From positions 186,001-250,000 of the forward strand of contig NZ_VBSB01000035.1 in the NCBI RefSeq assembly GCF_013337765.1: a stretch of DNA of 64,000 nucleotides, written 5' to 3'. The first letter of the stretch is position 1; each line of letters opens with the position of its first letter. Both the position numbers and the translations under genes were made by a program. This document shows, piece after piece, positions 1-7,877 of this stretch. The DNA is from Mycolicibacterium sphagni (GTDB taxonomy: Bacteria > Actinomycetota > Actinomycetes > Mycobacteriales > Mycobacteriaceae). The notes under the pieces are model-generated. The model saw nothing but the letters and a program-made list of their open reading frames with translations. It was not told the DNA's origin and did no database searches.

Positions 1-1
1 C

Positions 2-130
2 GTCGTGTACTGCGCAGGCGGCTACCGGTCGTCGGTCGCGGCAAGTCTGTTGCGCCAGAAAGGTTTCACCGATGTCAGCGACATCCTGGGCGGTTACGGC
101 GCCTGGGACGAAGCTCACCAGAACGCCTGA
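2..130 (+). CDS. Rhodanese-domain sulfurtransferase, C-terminal fragment
   Basis: The window opens inside this gene and only the last 42 codons are present. They carry the rhodanese active-site loop CAGGYRSS, with the persulfide-forming Cys and the closing Arg-Ser-Ser, followed by the GGYGAW segment common near rhodanese C-termini. Rhodaneses move sulfane sulfur between persulfides and acceptors. The gene ends 22 bp before the sulfide:quinone oxidoreductase and is followed by a thioredoxin, so a role in sulfide/persulfide handling is likely. Whether the missing N-terminal part is a lone rhodanese or a metallo-beta-lactamase persulfide-dioxygenase fusion cannot be seen. Confidence 0.85.
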   Translation, partial: VVYCAGGYRSSVAASLLRQKGFTDVSDILGGYGAWDEAHQNA

Positions 131-152
131 TTGTCCGAGGAGGACTGCCACC

Positions 153-1355
153 ATGACCATCACGGCCAAACACCAGATCCTGATCGTCGGCGGCGGAACC
201 GCCGGCATCACCGTCGCGTCGCGGATGCTCCGCAAGGGCTACACCGACGTCGCGGTCATCGAGCCGTCGAGCAAGCACTACTACCAACCGCTGTGGACAC
301 TCGTCGGCGGCGGACAGGCGAAGGCCTCGACCACCGAGCGCGAAGAGTCCTCGGTCATGCCCAAGGGTTCGACCTGGATCAAGAAGGCCGCCAGCGCCTT
401 TGATCCCGACTCCAACACGGTGACCTGCGCCGACGGGGCGACCTACGAGTACGACGTGCTCGTCGTGAGCCCGGGCATCCAGCTCGACTGGAACCGGACC
501 GAGGGCCTGGAAGATGCCTTGGGTCGCGACGGGGTGTCGTCGAACTACCGGTTTGACCTCGCGCCGCGCACCTGGGACTTCATTCGTAACTTGCGTTCGG
601 GGACTGCGGTTTTCACAGTTCCCTCCGGCGCGATCAAGTGCGCCGGCGCCCCGCAGAAGATCGCCTATCTGGCGTCCGACTACTGGCGCAGACAGGGTGT
701 GCTCAAAGACATCGACGTCCACCTCGTCATGCCGGGGGCGCGGCCGTTCGGGATTCCGGCGATCGCGGACAGCCTCGACAAGGTCATCGCCGACTACGGC
801 ATCACCTTGCACACCAACTCCGAGGTGACGTCCGTCGATGCGGCGTCGCACAAGGTGGGGATCAGCAGCGTCGCTGCCGGCGGCACCGACACGATGCTGC
901 CCTACGACGTGTTGCACGCCGTGCCGCGGCAGTCGGCGCCGGACTGGATCAAGTCCAGCCCGCTGTCGACGGGTGACGCGACGGGCTATGTGGACATCGA
1001 CAAGCACACGATGCAGCACGTGCGGTACCCGAACGTGTTCAGCCTGGGTGACGCCGGTTCGTCGCCGAACTCCAAGACCGGTGCCGCGATCCGCAAGCAG
1101 GCCCCTGTGGTCGCCGACAATATCGACGCGTTCCTCAAGAACCAGCCGCTGCGCGCGTCCTATGACGGGTACTCCTCGTGCCCGATCATCACCTCGTCGC
1201 ACGCGATGCTGCTCGCCGAGTTCGACTACGACCTGAATCTCGAACCGACATTCCCCCTGTTGAATCCGACGACTCCGCACCGGGCGTACTGGTACCTGAA
1301 GAAATACGGGCTTCCGTTCATGTATTGGAATCTGATGCTCAAGGGCCTGGCCTAG
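153..1355 (+). CDS. Sulfide:quinone oxidoreductase, type II (eukaryote-like), FAD-dependent
   Basis: A 400-residue flavoprotein predicted to oxidise sulfide to sulfane sulfur and pass electrons to menaquinone at the inner membrane face. The N-terminal Rossmann motif GGGTAG lies at residues 13-18. Two candidate redox cysteines sit in contexts close to human SQOR: C163 in IKCAGAPQK and C343 in YDGYSSCP; the third Cys of classical bacterial enzymes is not evident. A second FAD motif ends in LGDAGSSPNSKTG. The ATG at 153 is chosen because GAGGAGGA lies 8-9 bases upstream; an in-frame start 81 bases earlier would run into the rhodanese gene. Neighbouring rhodanese, thioredoxin and TauE genes support the call. 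Confidence 0.85.
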   Translation: MTITAKHQILIVGGGTAGITVASRMLRKGYTDVAVIEPSSKHYYQPLWTLVGGGQAKASTTEREESSVMPKGSTWIKKAASAFDPDSNTVTCADGATYEYDVLVVSPGIQLDWNRTEGLEDALGRDGVSSNYRFDLAPRTWDFIRNLRSGTAVFTVPSGAIKCAGAPQKIAYLASDYWRRQGVLKDIDVHLVMPGARPFGIPAIADSLDKVIADYGITLHTNSEVTSVDAASHKVGISSVAAGGTDTMLPYDVLHAVPRQSAPDWIKSSPLSTGDATGYVDIDKHTMQHVRYPNVFSLGDAGSSPNSKTGAAIRKQAPVVADNIDAFLKNQPLRASYDGYSSCPIITSSHAMLLAEFDYDLNLEPTFPLLNPTTPHRAYWYLKKYGLPFMYWNLMLKGLA

Positions 1356-1389
1356 TAATCCGATTGCGGCACAACCAAAGGACAGTGCA

Positions 1390-1749
1390 ATGACCATCAC
1401 CAACGTGACCGCCGCCAACTTCGAGACGACGATCACTGAGAACTCCATCGTGCTCATCGACTTCTGGGCGTCGTGGTGCGGTCCGTGCCGCGCCTTCGCC
1501 CCGATCTTCGACCGCTCGTCGGAGTCGCATCCCGACGTGGTGGACGCCAAGGTCGACACTCAAGCGCAGCAAGAACTCGCTGCTGCGCTGGAGATTCAGG
1601 CGATCCCGACGATCATGGCGTTCCGCGACGGCATCCTCGTCTACCGCCAGCCGGGTGCAATGCCTGCCGCGGGCCTCGAGGATCTCGTCAAAAGGGTCAA
1701 GGCTCTCGACATGGCCGAGGTACGCGCCAAGATCGCCGCGAGCTCCTGA
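1390..1749 (+). CDS. Thioredoxin
   Basis: A 119-residue single-domain thioredoxin with the WCGPC active site (C30 and C33) and the cis-proline loop AIPT. It would reduce disulfides or persulfides in the cytosol. It starts 34 bp after the sulfide:quinone oxidoreductase, with AAAGGA before the ATG, and is probably co-transcribed. The length (about 105 plus a short C-terminal helix) is normal for the family. The context suggests a dedicated reductant for the neighbouring rhodanese or for persulfidated proteins rather than the housekeeping thioredoxin; that is inference. Confidence 0.88.
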   Translation: MTITNVTAANFETTITENSIVLIDFWASWCGPCRAFAPIFDRSSESHPDVVDAKVDTQAQQELAAALEIQAIPTIMAFRDGILVYRQPGAMPAAGLEDLVKRVKALDMAEVRAKIAASS

Positions 1750-1778
1750 CTGAAATCGTCACCAACCTAGGAGAATTC

Positions 1779-1928
1779 ATGTGCTACCCGGAAAAATGTC
1801 CCAAGTGTGGCAAGACCGGCTGGGCCGGCTGCGGCCAGCACGTCGATGACGTGATGCGTTCGGTGCCCGTGAGTCAGCGGTGTACCTGCGCGCGGAACTC
1901 CGCGGCTGAACTCGCGGCACGCGGGTGA
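1779..1928 (+). CDS. Small cysteine-rich protein (49 aa), putative metal or redox binder
   Basis: A 49-codon gene with a strong ribosome site (TAGGAG, 6 bases before the ATG) placed between thioredoxin and the TauE-type exporter, 10-30 bp from each. The product has six cysteines: C2, C7, C10, C18, C35 and C37. The CPKCGKTGWAGCGQH core resembles a small conserved actinobacterial/fungal family that I recognise by pattern only. CxxC plus further Cys suggests zinc or iron binding, or a sulfur acceptor. No biochemical function is known to me. Its position in a sulfur-handling operon makes a role in sulfane-sulfur relay plausible. Confidence 0.75.
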   Translation: MCYPEKCPKCGKTGWAGCGQHVDDVMRSVPVSQRCTCARNSAAELAARG

Positions 1929-1938
1929 GCGGCAGTCG

Positions 1939-2712
1939 ATGACCATCGGAACCGCCCTCGCCCTCGGCGCCGTCATCGGAGTCTTGCTGGGGCTGCTCGG
2001 CGGAGGCGGGTCCATCCTCGCGGTTCCCGCGCTGGTCTATGTGCTCGGGCTGGGAATCGAGCAGGCCATCCCGATGTCGCTCATCGTGGTCGGCACCGCC
2101 TCGGCGGTGGGCGCACTGCCCAAGATTCGCGCCGGACAGGTGCAGTGGCGACTGGCCGCGATCTTCGCGGCCGCCGGCATCCCCGCCACCTTCGTCGGTA
2201 CCGCCATCGGTCGGCACCTACCCCAATCGGTCCTGTTGATCGGCTTCGCCGTGGTGATGGTGGTCGCGGGGATCCGCTTGCTGCAGGACAACGGCGACAC
2301 CGGCACTGCATGCAAGGTCGGTGATTCCGGCATCAACTGGCGTCGCTGCGCCCCACGATCCATCCCCGCCGGGTTCCTCGTCGGTCTGCTCACCGGGCTC
2401 TTCGGTGTCGGCGGGGGCTTCTTGATCATTCCGGCCCTGGTACTGATGCTCGGGGTGGAGATGCCGATCGCCATTGGCACCTCGCTCTTGATCATCGTCG
2501 TCAACTCGGCGGCGGGGGTTGTCTCACATGTCAGCGTCGGCGGCATCGACTGGGCGATCACCGGTGCGTTCGTCGGCACGGCCATCATCGGTTCGTTGGT
2601 CGCCGGCCATGTCGGCATCAAACTCGACACCCGTCGACTCCAGCACTGGTTCGCCTACCTGGTCTTTGCCGTGGCTGCTTACGTGCTCGTCGACACCATC
2701 TTCATCCGCTAG
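1939..2712 (+). CDS. TauE/SafE-family sulfite or sulfonate exporter
   Basis: A 257-residue polytopic membrane protein with about eight hydrophobic helices and the two-fold internal repeat typical of TauE/SafE carriers: GLLGGGGSILAVPAL near the N-terminus and GLFGVGGGFLIIPAL near the middle. Members of this family export sulfite, thiosulfate or sulfonates, or take up sulfur anions. It starts 10 bp after the Cys-rich gene, so it is the last gene of the sulfur operon. It could remove sulfite or thiosulfate made from sulfide oxidation; substrate and direction are inferred from context only. Confidence 0.8.
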   Translation: MTIGTALALGAVIGVLLGLLGGGGSILAVPALVYVLGLGIEQAIPMSLIVVGTASAVGALPKIRAGQVQWRLAAIFAAAGIPATFVGTAIGRHLPQSVLLIGFAVVMVVAGIRLLQDNGDTGTACKVGDSGINWRRCAPRSIPAGFLVGLLTGLFGVGGGFLIIPALVLMLGVEMPIAIGTSLLIIVVNSAAGVVSHVSVGGIDWAITGAFVGTAIIGSLVAGHVGIKLDTRRLQHWFAYLVFAVAAYVLVDTIFIR

Positions 2713-2754
2713 ACATCGCGATGAGTTTTGGTGTGATCCCCGGTCTGTATCTGC

Positions 2755-3333
2755 ATGACCGCTACGTACACCTTTGACGTCTTCTCCAGCCTCGACGGTT
2801 TCGGCGGGGTCAACGGCGGCGACTGGGGCGGCTACTGGGGCAAGCAAGGCCCAGAGCTGCTCGAGCACCGCCTCGCCCAGTACGACGAGAAGCAGCGAAT
2901 GGTATTCGGCGCCAACACGTATCGGGCGTTCACTCAGCTGCTGGACCTAGGCGAAGAAGCGTCGGTGAACGACCTCTGGGTCACCCGGATGCGGCACCTG
3001 CCTGCGACGGTGGTCTCGACCACCCTGCACGCGCCTCTGGACTGGCCGGACGCCACCGTCGTGAGCGGCGATGCCGTCGACGTTGTGGCCCGGCTCAAGG
3101 AGGAGTCCGACGTCCCGCTGCGTTCACACGGCAGCCTGTCGATGAACCGAGCCCTGATGGCCGCCGGCCTGGTCGACCGCGTCCAGGTGACGATCTTTCC
3201 CGTCATCACCGGTCAGACCGGGGATGATCCGATCCTCGCGGGTGCCGCCGATTTCGACCTCGAGCTGATTGAGAGCCGGACGCTCGACGGCAACATCCAG
3301 GAACTCAGCTACCGGCCGACGCTGCACCCGTGA
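2755..3333 (+). CDS. Dihydrofolate reductase / RibD C-terminal family reductase
   Basis: A 192-residue single-domain protein of the DHFR-like RibD_C superfamily. Visible hallmarks are an N-terminal strand followed by SSLDGF, then VFGANTYRAF, the LRSHGSLSMNRALM nucleotide-binding segment and the PVITGQ loop. Such proteins are NADPH-dependent reductases, and most in actinobacteria have no assigned substrate. The gene is 42 bp downstream of the exporter and its last 29 bp overlap the end of the convergent hydrolase gene. It may be read from its own promoter. It is unlikely to be the essential DHFR. Confidence 0.75.
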   Translation: MTATYTFDVFSSLDGFGGVNGGDWGGYWGKQGPELLEHRLAQYDEKQRMVFGANTYRAFTQLLDLGEEASVNDLWVTRMRHLPATVVSTTLHAPLDWPDATVVSGDAVDVVARLKEESDVPLRSHGSLSMNRALMAAGLVDRVQVTIFPVITGQTGDDPILAGAADFDLELIESRTLDGNIQELSYRPTLHP

Positions 3334-4024
3334 GATGGTCACCAAAGAATGCCAGGATGCGCTGCCAGGCGTCCTCGGCCTCGGGTTCTGAGTAGGACAG
3401 CCCCGCCACGCGCTCGATGAACTTCAACGGTCCCGGGGTGGGGAATTGGTTCATGAAGGAGTGCCCGACTGCCGGATACTCCTTGATGTCGCGTGGCACG
3501 TCATTTTCGCCGAGGATGCTTTCCAGCTTGGCCGCTGCACCCTGGAGCATCCGGTCCTGGGCGCCGTAGCTGGCGACGGTCGGGCACGAGTTCGCGATGT
3601 TCGAAATGTCTTTCGGCCATTCACCGTAATTCGGGGCTGAGGCGTCGAAAGCGCCACTCGGCCCGAGCACCAGGCAGAAACCGCCGCCCATACAGAACCC
3701 GACGATGCCGACCTTCCCGGTGCACTGGGGGTCGGCAGCCAGGTGATCGCGAGCCGCGATCAGATCGTCGACCGCCGTCCCTTCACCGTTGCGGAACGCC
3801 TGCAACGTGCGTACGACGCAGAGCACCCGATTGCCGCGGTGGTACAGCGCCGGCGCCAGTGCGAGGTAGCCGTTGTCGGCGAAGCGGTCGGTGATGCGCT
3901 TGGCATCGCGCGTCATCCCCATGGCGTCATGCACGATGACGACGCCGGGCCACGGTCCTGTCCCGGACGGCCTGGCCTGATACGCCGGGAGCGGGCCTGC
4001 GGGGGCGGGGAACCTGGTCTCCAT
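3305..4024 (-). CDS. Dienelactone hydrolase-family alpha/beta hydrolase
   Basis: A 239-residue dienelactone hydrolase-like enzyme. The nucleophile elbow is GFCMGG, with Cys in place of Ser as in authentic dienelactone hydrolases; the acid is probably in YGAQD and the base in VGHSFMN. There is no signal peptide, so it is cytosolic. These hydrolases open lactone rings or cleave esters in aromatic catabolism, but no ring-cleavage genes are near, so the substrate is unknown. It converges on the DHFR-like gene with a 29-bp overlap. Confidence 0.8.
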   Translation of the reverse strand: METRFPAPAGPLPAYQARPSGTGPWPGVVIVHDAMGMTRDAKRITDRFADNGYLALAPALYHRGNRVLCVVRTLQAFRNGEGTAVDDLIAARDHLAADPQCTGKVGIVGFCMGGGFCLVLGPSGAFDASAPNYGEWPKDISNIANSCPTVASYGAQDRMLQGAAAKLESILGENDVPRDIKEYPAVGHSFMNQFPTPGPLKFIERVAGLSYSEPEAEDAWQRILAFFGDHLTGAASAGS

Positions 4025-4052
4025 GGAGGCATCTTGGCACCCGTAGCCCCGG

Positions 4053-5216
4053 CTAGACAGACTGGGGCTTTTCCCACCCGCCGGTGCGCACCGAGGTGCT
4101 GATCGCCTCGATCACCTGGGCCGTCGCCACGGCATCCGAGATCGTCGCGCCGACAGGAGAATTCGTCTCGATGGACTGGACAAAGCGGTGTGCCTCGATG
4201 ACCTTCAGTTCGTCATAGCCCATCGCCATCGCCGAGGCGGGCTGAAAGGCCGCGTATTCGCCATCACCGGGACCGGCATAACGGGTGGTTGTCGCCTGAT
4301 CCTGGAACGCAGAGCCGGCCGCGACGCGCAGCTCGCCGATCCGGCGGAAATCCCAGGCCACCATCCCGGTCGTGCCGTGGATCTCGAACCCGTAGGCGTT
4401 CTGCTCGCCGACCGACACCCGGCTGGCCTCCACGGTGCACCGGGCGCCGGATGCCAGCCGCAGCTGCGCGAACACATAGTCCTCGTTCTCTACTGGTTCG
4501 CGCTGGCCACCGCTGGCCAGCTGGTGCCCGCTGGTCGCCCCGCTCGGCACCGACCGCTCGGGGACGAAGATTGCGGTGTCGGCGACCACGGAATCGACAT
4601 CGCCCAGCAGGTAGCGCACCAGGTCGACACCATGCGACGCGAGATCACCGAGCACACCGTTGCCGCCGCGGGCGCGCTGGAATCGCCAGCTCAACGCGCC
4701 ATCGGGATGCGCGGCGTAGTCACTCAGGAAGTAGAACCTGGCATGCGTGATCGTGCCCAGCCGCCCGGTCTCGATGAGGTCACGCGCGGCGGCCACCGCG
4801 GGCGCGTTGCGGTAGTTGAACCCGACCGCGACCGATACGCCTTGGCGCTGCGCCGCACGCGCGATCGCGACCGCGTCGGAGACGTTGAGCCCCACGGGTT
4901 TCTCGATCCAGAGATGCTTTCCGGCGTTGACGACGGCGGTGCCGATTTCGCGGTGCAGGAAGTTGGGGGCGGTGACGCTCACCGCACGGATCTTGGGATC
5001 GTGGACGATCGCACGCCATCCGGTGACTGCGGCCCGCGCGCCGAATTGCCGCGCCGCGTCGACGGCGCGTTCGGGGATGTCGTCGGCGATCGCGACCAGT
5101 TCCGGCCGCGCGGAGTCCGGAAAGTGGTGGGGGAGCCTGGCGTAGGCCTGCGCGTGCACACGGCCCATCCAGCCGAATCCGATGATGCCGACCGGCAGGG
5201 TTTCTTGGGCAGTCAC
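4053..5216 (-). CDS. Gfo/Idh/MocA-family NAD(P)-dependent oxidoreductase
   Basis: A 387-residue sugar/cyclitol dehydrogenase. The N-terminal Rossmann motif GFGWMGRVHAQ, the EKPVGLN lysine motif and the GDLASHGVDL segment (catalytic-type Asp and His four apart) are all visible. It starts at GTG inside the stop of the upstream gene (GTGA overlap), so the two Gfo/Idh genes are translationally coupled. It is longer than most IolG proteins because of an insertion near residues 225-245. Likely substrates are inositol isomers, inososes or related sugars, judged by its place beside the iol operon; the precise reaction cannot be told. Confidence 0.8.
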   Translation of the reverse strand: MTAQETLPVGIIGFGWMGRVHAQAYARLPHHFPDSARPELVAIADDIPERAVDAARQFGARAAVTGWRAIVHDPKIRAVSVTAPNFLHREIGTAVVNAGKHLWIEKPVGLNVSDAVAIARAAQRQGVSVAVGFNYRNAPAVAAARDLIETGRLGTITHARFYFLSDYAAHPDGALSWRFQRARGGNGVLGDLASHGVDLVRYLLGDVDSVVADTAIFVPERSVPSGATSGHQLASGGQREPVENEDYVFAQLRLASGARCTVEASRVSVGEQNAYGFEIHGTTGMVAWDFRRIGELRVAAGSAFQDQATTTRYAGPGDGEYAAFQPASAMAMGYDELKVIEAHRFVQSIETNSPVGATISDAVATAQVIEAISTSVRTGGWEKPQSV

Positions 5217-6232
5217 AGTTGGCTCCGGATCTCGTCGGCCACCTCGAGCGTGGCGACGGCATATCGCAGTGGGTGGATCTCTGATTCGATGCGGCCGTTC
5301 GCGATCAGCCGGGCGGCTTCGGCGGCGGCGTAATGCAATCCGTCGGTCTGCGTGCCCGGTTTCTCGTCGTAGTGCAGAACCGGACTCCCACCATGGCGGG
5401 TGAGGGTGAACGGGCCCGGCATGAAGAACGGCCCGCCGATGTGCAGCGTGGCGTCGCGTCCGCTGATCACCGCTGAGGTTGGCGTGTCCGACAGGATCGT
5501 CGTGTGCAGCACGGCCTGATTCCCCGCCGCGTCGGACAGCAGCGCCGAGATCTGACCGGTCAGCTCCGGTGCGGCCGGCTGGCCATGCGCGATCACCGAC
5601 GTGAACGAGCCGAACACCATGTGTGCCAACGCGATCGGATAGGTACCCAGATCCAGCAGCGGCCCGCCCGCCAGCTCGGGGTCATAGATCCGGTGGTCGG
5701 GGGTGAAGAACTCGCCGTGGTCGGCGAGCACGGTACGGATCTCGCCGAGTGCGCCGCCGTCGAGTAATTGGCGGATGACGTCGAACTTGGGCAGGAACTT
5801 GGTCCACATCGCTTCGCCGACGAACCGATCGGCGCGGGCGGCGGCCGTGACGATTTCGCGGGCGCCGGCCGCGTCCAGGGCGAGTGGCTTTTCCACGAGT
5901 ACGTGCTTGCCTGCGCTCAGAGCGTCGATGGCGTTGTCGCGATGACTGGGATGCGTGGTGGCGATGTAGACGATGTCGACCTGCGGATCATCCAGGAGTG
6001 CCTCGTAGCTGCCGTGTGCGGTGGGAACCGCCCACTGGGCGGCGAACGCCCCCGCGCGACTGTGGTCTCGCGAGCCGACGGCCACCACCTGCTGGCGGGT
6101 ATTGGCGTGCAGCGCTTCGACGAAGCGCGCCGCGATCCAGCCGGGCCCCAGGATGCCCCAGCGCAGTGCGGGCGCCTCAACCGGATCCGGAGTCCGCGCG
6201 ATCGGCAGGGCACCGAGCGTGGTGTCAGTCAT
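5213..6232 (-). CDS. Gfo/Idh/MocA-family oxidoreductase, dihydrodiol-dehydrogenase-like
   Basis: A 339-residue dehydrogenase with the Rossmann motif GILGPGWIAARF and the VEKPLAL lysine motif. The active-site segment reads LLDLGTYPI, with Asp then Tyr instead of Asp then His, the pattern of dimeric dihydrodiol/xylose dehydrogenase-type members. It starts at ATG, six bases after a TACGCT -10 element, so it is probably a leaderless transcript. It is first in a two-gene unit with the overlapping Gfo/Idh gene downstream. Substrate unknown; the operator-like sequence at its -35 region ties it to the inositol genes. Confidence 0.78.
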   Translation of the reverse strand: MTDTTLGALPIARTPDPVEAPALRWGILGPGWIAARFVEALHANTRQQVVAVGSRDHSRAGAFAAQWAVPTAHGSYEALLDDPQVDIVYIATTHPSHRDNAIDALSAGKHVLVEKPLALDAAGAREIVTAAARADRFVGEAMWTKFLPKFDVIRQLLDGGALGEIRTVLADHGEFFTPDHRIYDPELAGGPLLDLGTYPIALAHMVFGSFTSVIAHGQPAAPELTGQISALLSDAAGNQAVLHTTILSDTPTSAVISGRDATLHIGGPFFMPGPFTLTRHGGSPVLHYDEKPGTQTDGLHYAAAEAARLIANGRIESEIHPLRYAVATLEVADEIRSQL

Positions 6233-6238
6233 CGCTTG

Positions 6239-6273
6239 AGCGTAGCCGCGAGGGGGCTATTTGTTAAGACATT
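6239..6273 (-). promoter_or_regulatory. Predicted promoter with partial iol-type operator
   Basis: On the minus strand the sequence reads AATGTC-TTA-ACAAA, with TTAACA as a possible -35, a 17-bp spacer, TACGCT as -10, then six bases to the ATG of the Gfo/Idh gene. The AATGTC-N3-ACAAA half (6260-6273) is shared with the elements before iolC and before the ABC importer, so the same regulator may act here. The 60-bp gap also has to serve the divergent Gfo/Idh gene that starts at 6293. It contains an AT-rich ACAT-TAAT-ATGT inverted repeat, unusual for this genome. Confidence 0.5.
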
Positions 6274-6292
6274 AATATGTAATAGTCAATTT

Positions 6293-7285
6293 ATGGTTGT
6301 GCACGTTGGAGTCATCGGGGTTGGCGTCATGGGCGCCGACCATGCGCGCAAGCTCGCGCGCGTTGTGTCAGGTGCTGAACTGGTCGCCGTGAGCGACTTC
6401 GCTGTCGACACTGCCGAGGCGGTCGCTGCGGAACTGGGTGCGCGGGTTCACGTTGACGGCCACCAACTCATCATTGATCCGGCAGTCGATGCGGTGGTGA
6501 TCGCGACCCGCGACGACACGCACGCCGACCTGGTCCTGGCGGCGATGCGTGCGGGCAAGCCCGTCATGTGCGAAAAGCCGCTGGCGCCAACGGCAGCCGA
6601 GTGCCGGGAGCTGATCGCGACGCAGACGGCGCTGGGCCTGCCCACCGAGTTGGTCGCCGTGGGGTTCATGCGTCGCTTCGACCCGTCGTATCTCGCGCTG
6701 CGGGACCGGGTCCGCGACGCTCAGCTGGGTGCACCCTTGGTGGTGCACTGTGTGAGCCGCACTGTGCACACCTATCCCGGCGGCGATTCGGCATCCACGA
6801 TCACGAACTCGGCCATCCACGAACTGGATATCGTGCCGTGGCTGCTGGATTCGCCGATCGTCGAGGTGAGCTGGCAGCACGGCCGGTCGTCGGCGCACTC
6901 CGGAACCCGCCAAGACCCGCAGTTCTATCTGTTGCGCACGGCATCGGACGTGTTGGTGACCGTGGAGCTGTTCCTCAACGCCCGCTACGGCTACGACACC
7001 CGCTGTGAGGTCGTGATGGAAACCGGCACGGCTGCATTGGCTTTGCCCGCCGCGCTCACCGTCGACGCCGAACGCCGCCGTGGGGTCGACTATCCCGCCG
7101 ACTGGATTCCGCGCTACAGCGACGCCTATCGGATCGAACTGCAGGAGTGGATCGATGCGATCGCCGGCGGCCGGCCGTCGAGCCTGGCCAGTGCGCAGGA
7201 CGGGCTACGGGCCTCGGTGGTGGCCGACGCACTCGTCGAGTCGATGAACTCCGGTGGCGCCTGGGTGAAGGTGGCGTCAGGGTAG
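6293..7285 (+). CDS. Gfo/Idh/MocA-family oxidoreductase, IolG-like
   Basis: A 330-residue inositol-2-dehydrogenase-like protein. It has GVIGVGVMGADHARKLA at the N-terminus, CEKPLAP and GFMRRFDPSY, all typical of actinobacterial IolG paralogues. The active-site stretch reads TITNSAIHELD: where most IolG proteins have Asp four residues before the His, this one has Asn, which may change chemistry or substrate. The ATG at 6293 is taken as start (a GTG two codons later is possible). It is transcribed alone, divergent from the Gfo/Idh pair, and overlaps the end of the convergent pseudogene by 9 bp. Confidence 0.8.
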   Translation: MVVHVGVIGVGVMGADHARKLARVVSGAELVAVSDFAVDTAEAVAAELGARVHVDGHQLIIDPAVDAVVIATRDDTHADLVLAAMRAGKPVMCEKPLAPTAAECRELIATQTALGLPTELVAVGFMRRFDPSYLALRDRVRDAQLGAPLVVHCVSRTVHTYPGGDSASTITNSAIHELDIVPWLLDSPIVEVSWQHGRSSAHSGTRQDPQFYLLRTASDVLVTVELFLNARYGYDTRCEVVMETGTAALALPAALTVDAERRRGVDYPADWIPRYSDAYRIELQEWIDAIAGGRPSSLASAQDGLRASVVADALVESMNSGGAWVKVASG

Positions 7286-7876
7286 GGCGCGGGTAGCGTC
7301 AGCGGCCAGCGTGAGGCCTTCGCGCACCGGCAGTTTGCGGTAGGTCTTCGATAGTATTTCGATACCCCACGGCCCGTTGAATCCCTTGTCTCGCAGCACC
7401 GCAATCAGGCCCGCCAGGTCGAAACAGCTCTCGCCGCAGAACAACCGGCGTTGTAACGTGTCCTCGAACGGCTCGCCGATCACCTCGGACGCGGCGTCAT
7501 TGAGCTCGACGCCGAAGATCATCTCCGGGGTGAGTGCCTCGGCGAGCTCCTCGATCGAGGTGCCGGCCCGGAAGACATGTCAGGCGTCGATCAGCAATCC
7601 GACGCCGGGATGTGCGGCCGCCGTGACCAGTTCGGCGCCCATCGGCACGGTGGTGATGATGGAGAACGGCATCGTCTCGATGGCGATCGTGGTGCCGTGG
7701 TCAGCAGCCTGGTCGGCGAGCAGCTGCCGAAGGCCATCGAATCCGATGGTGTCGCGGATGGCCACCAGGTCATCGGCCACCAACCCCATCCCGCGGTAGC
7801 CGGCCTCGGCTACCGCGGCGACTCGCTCGTCGATCGGGACGGCGCTGGTCCACGCCGTCGCGACCAAAGGCGTCAC
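7277..7876 (-). pseudogene. Broken sugar-phosphate isomerase/epimerase (TIM barrel) with in-frame stop
   Basis: The reading frame begins at GTG, one base after the iolA stop, and encodes TPLVATAWTSA..., the start of the xylose-isomerase-like family that often ends mycobacterial iol operons. At codon 99 (7580-7582) a TGA replaces the Trp codon expected in LLIDA-W-HVFRAG; reading continues in the same frame for 100 more codons to a normal stop (GESCFDLAGL..., GPWGIEIL). The whole frame is about 199 codons against roughly 260-280 for the family, and the piece between RQLL and ADQAADHG appears to be missing, so an earlier in-frame deletion is likely. A sequencing error could explain the TGA but not the missing segment. 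Confidence 0.7.
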
Positions 7877-7877
7877 G

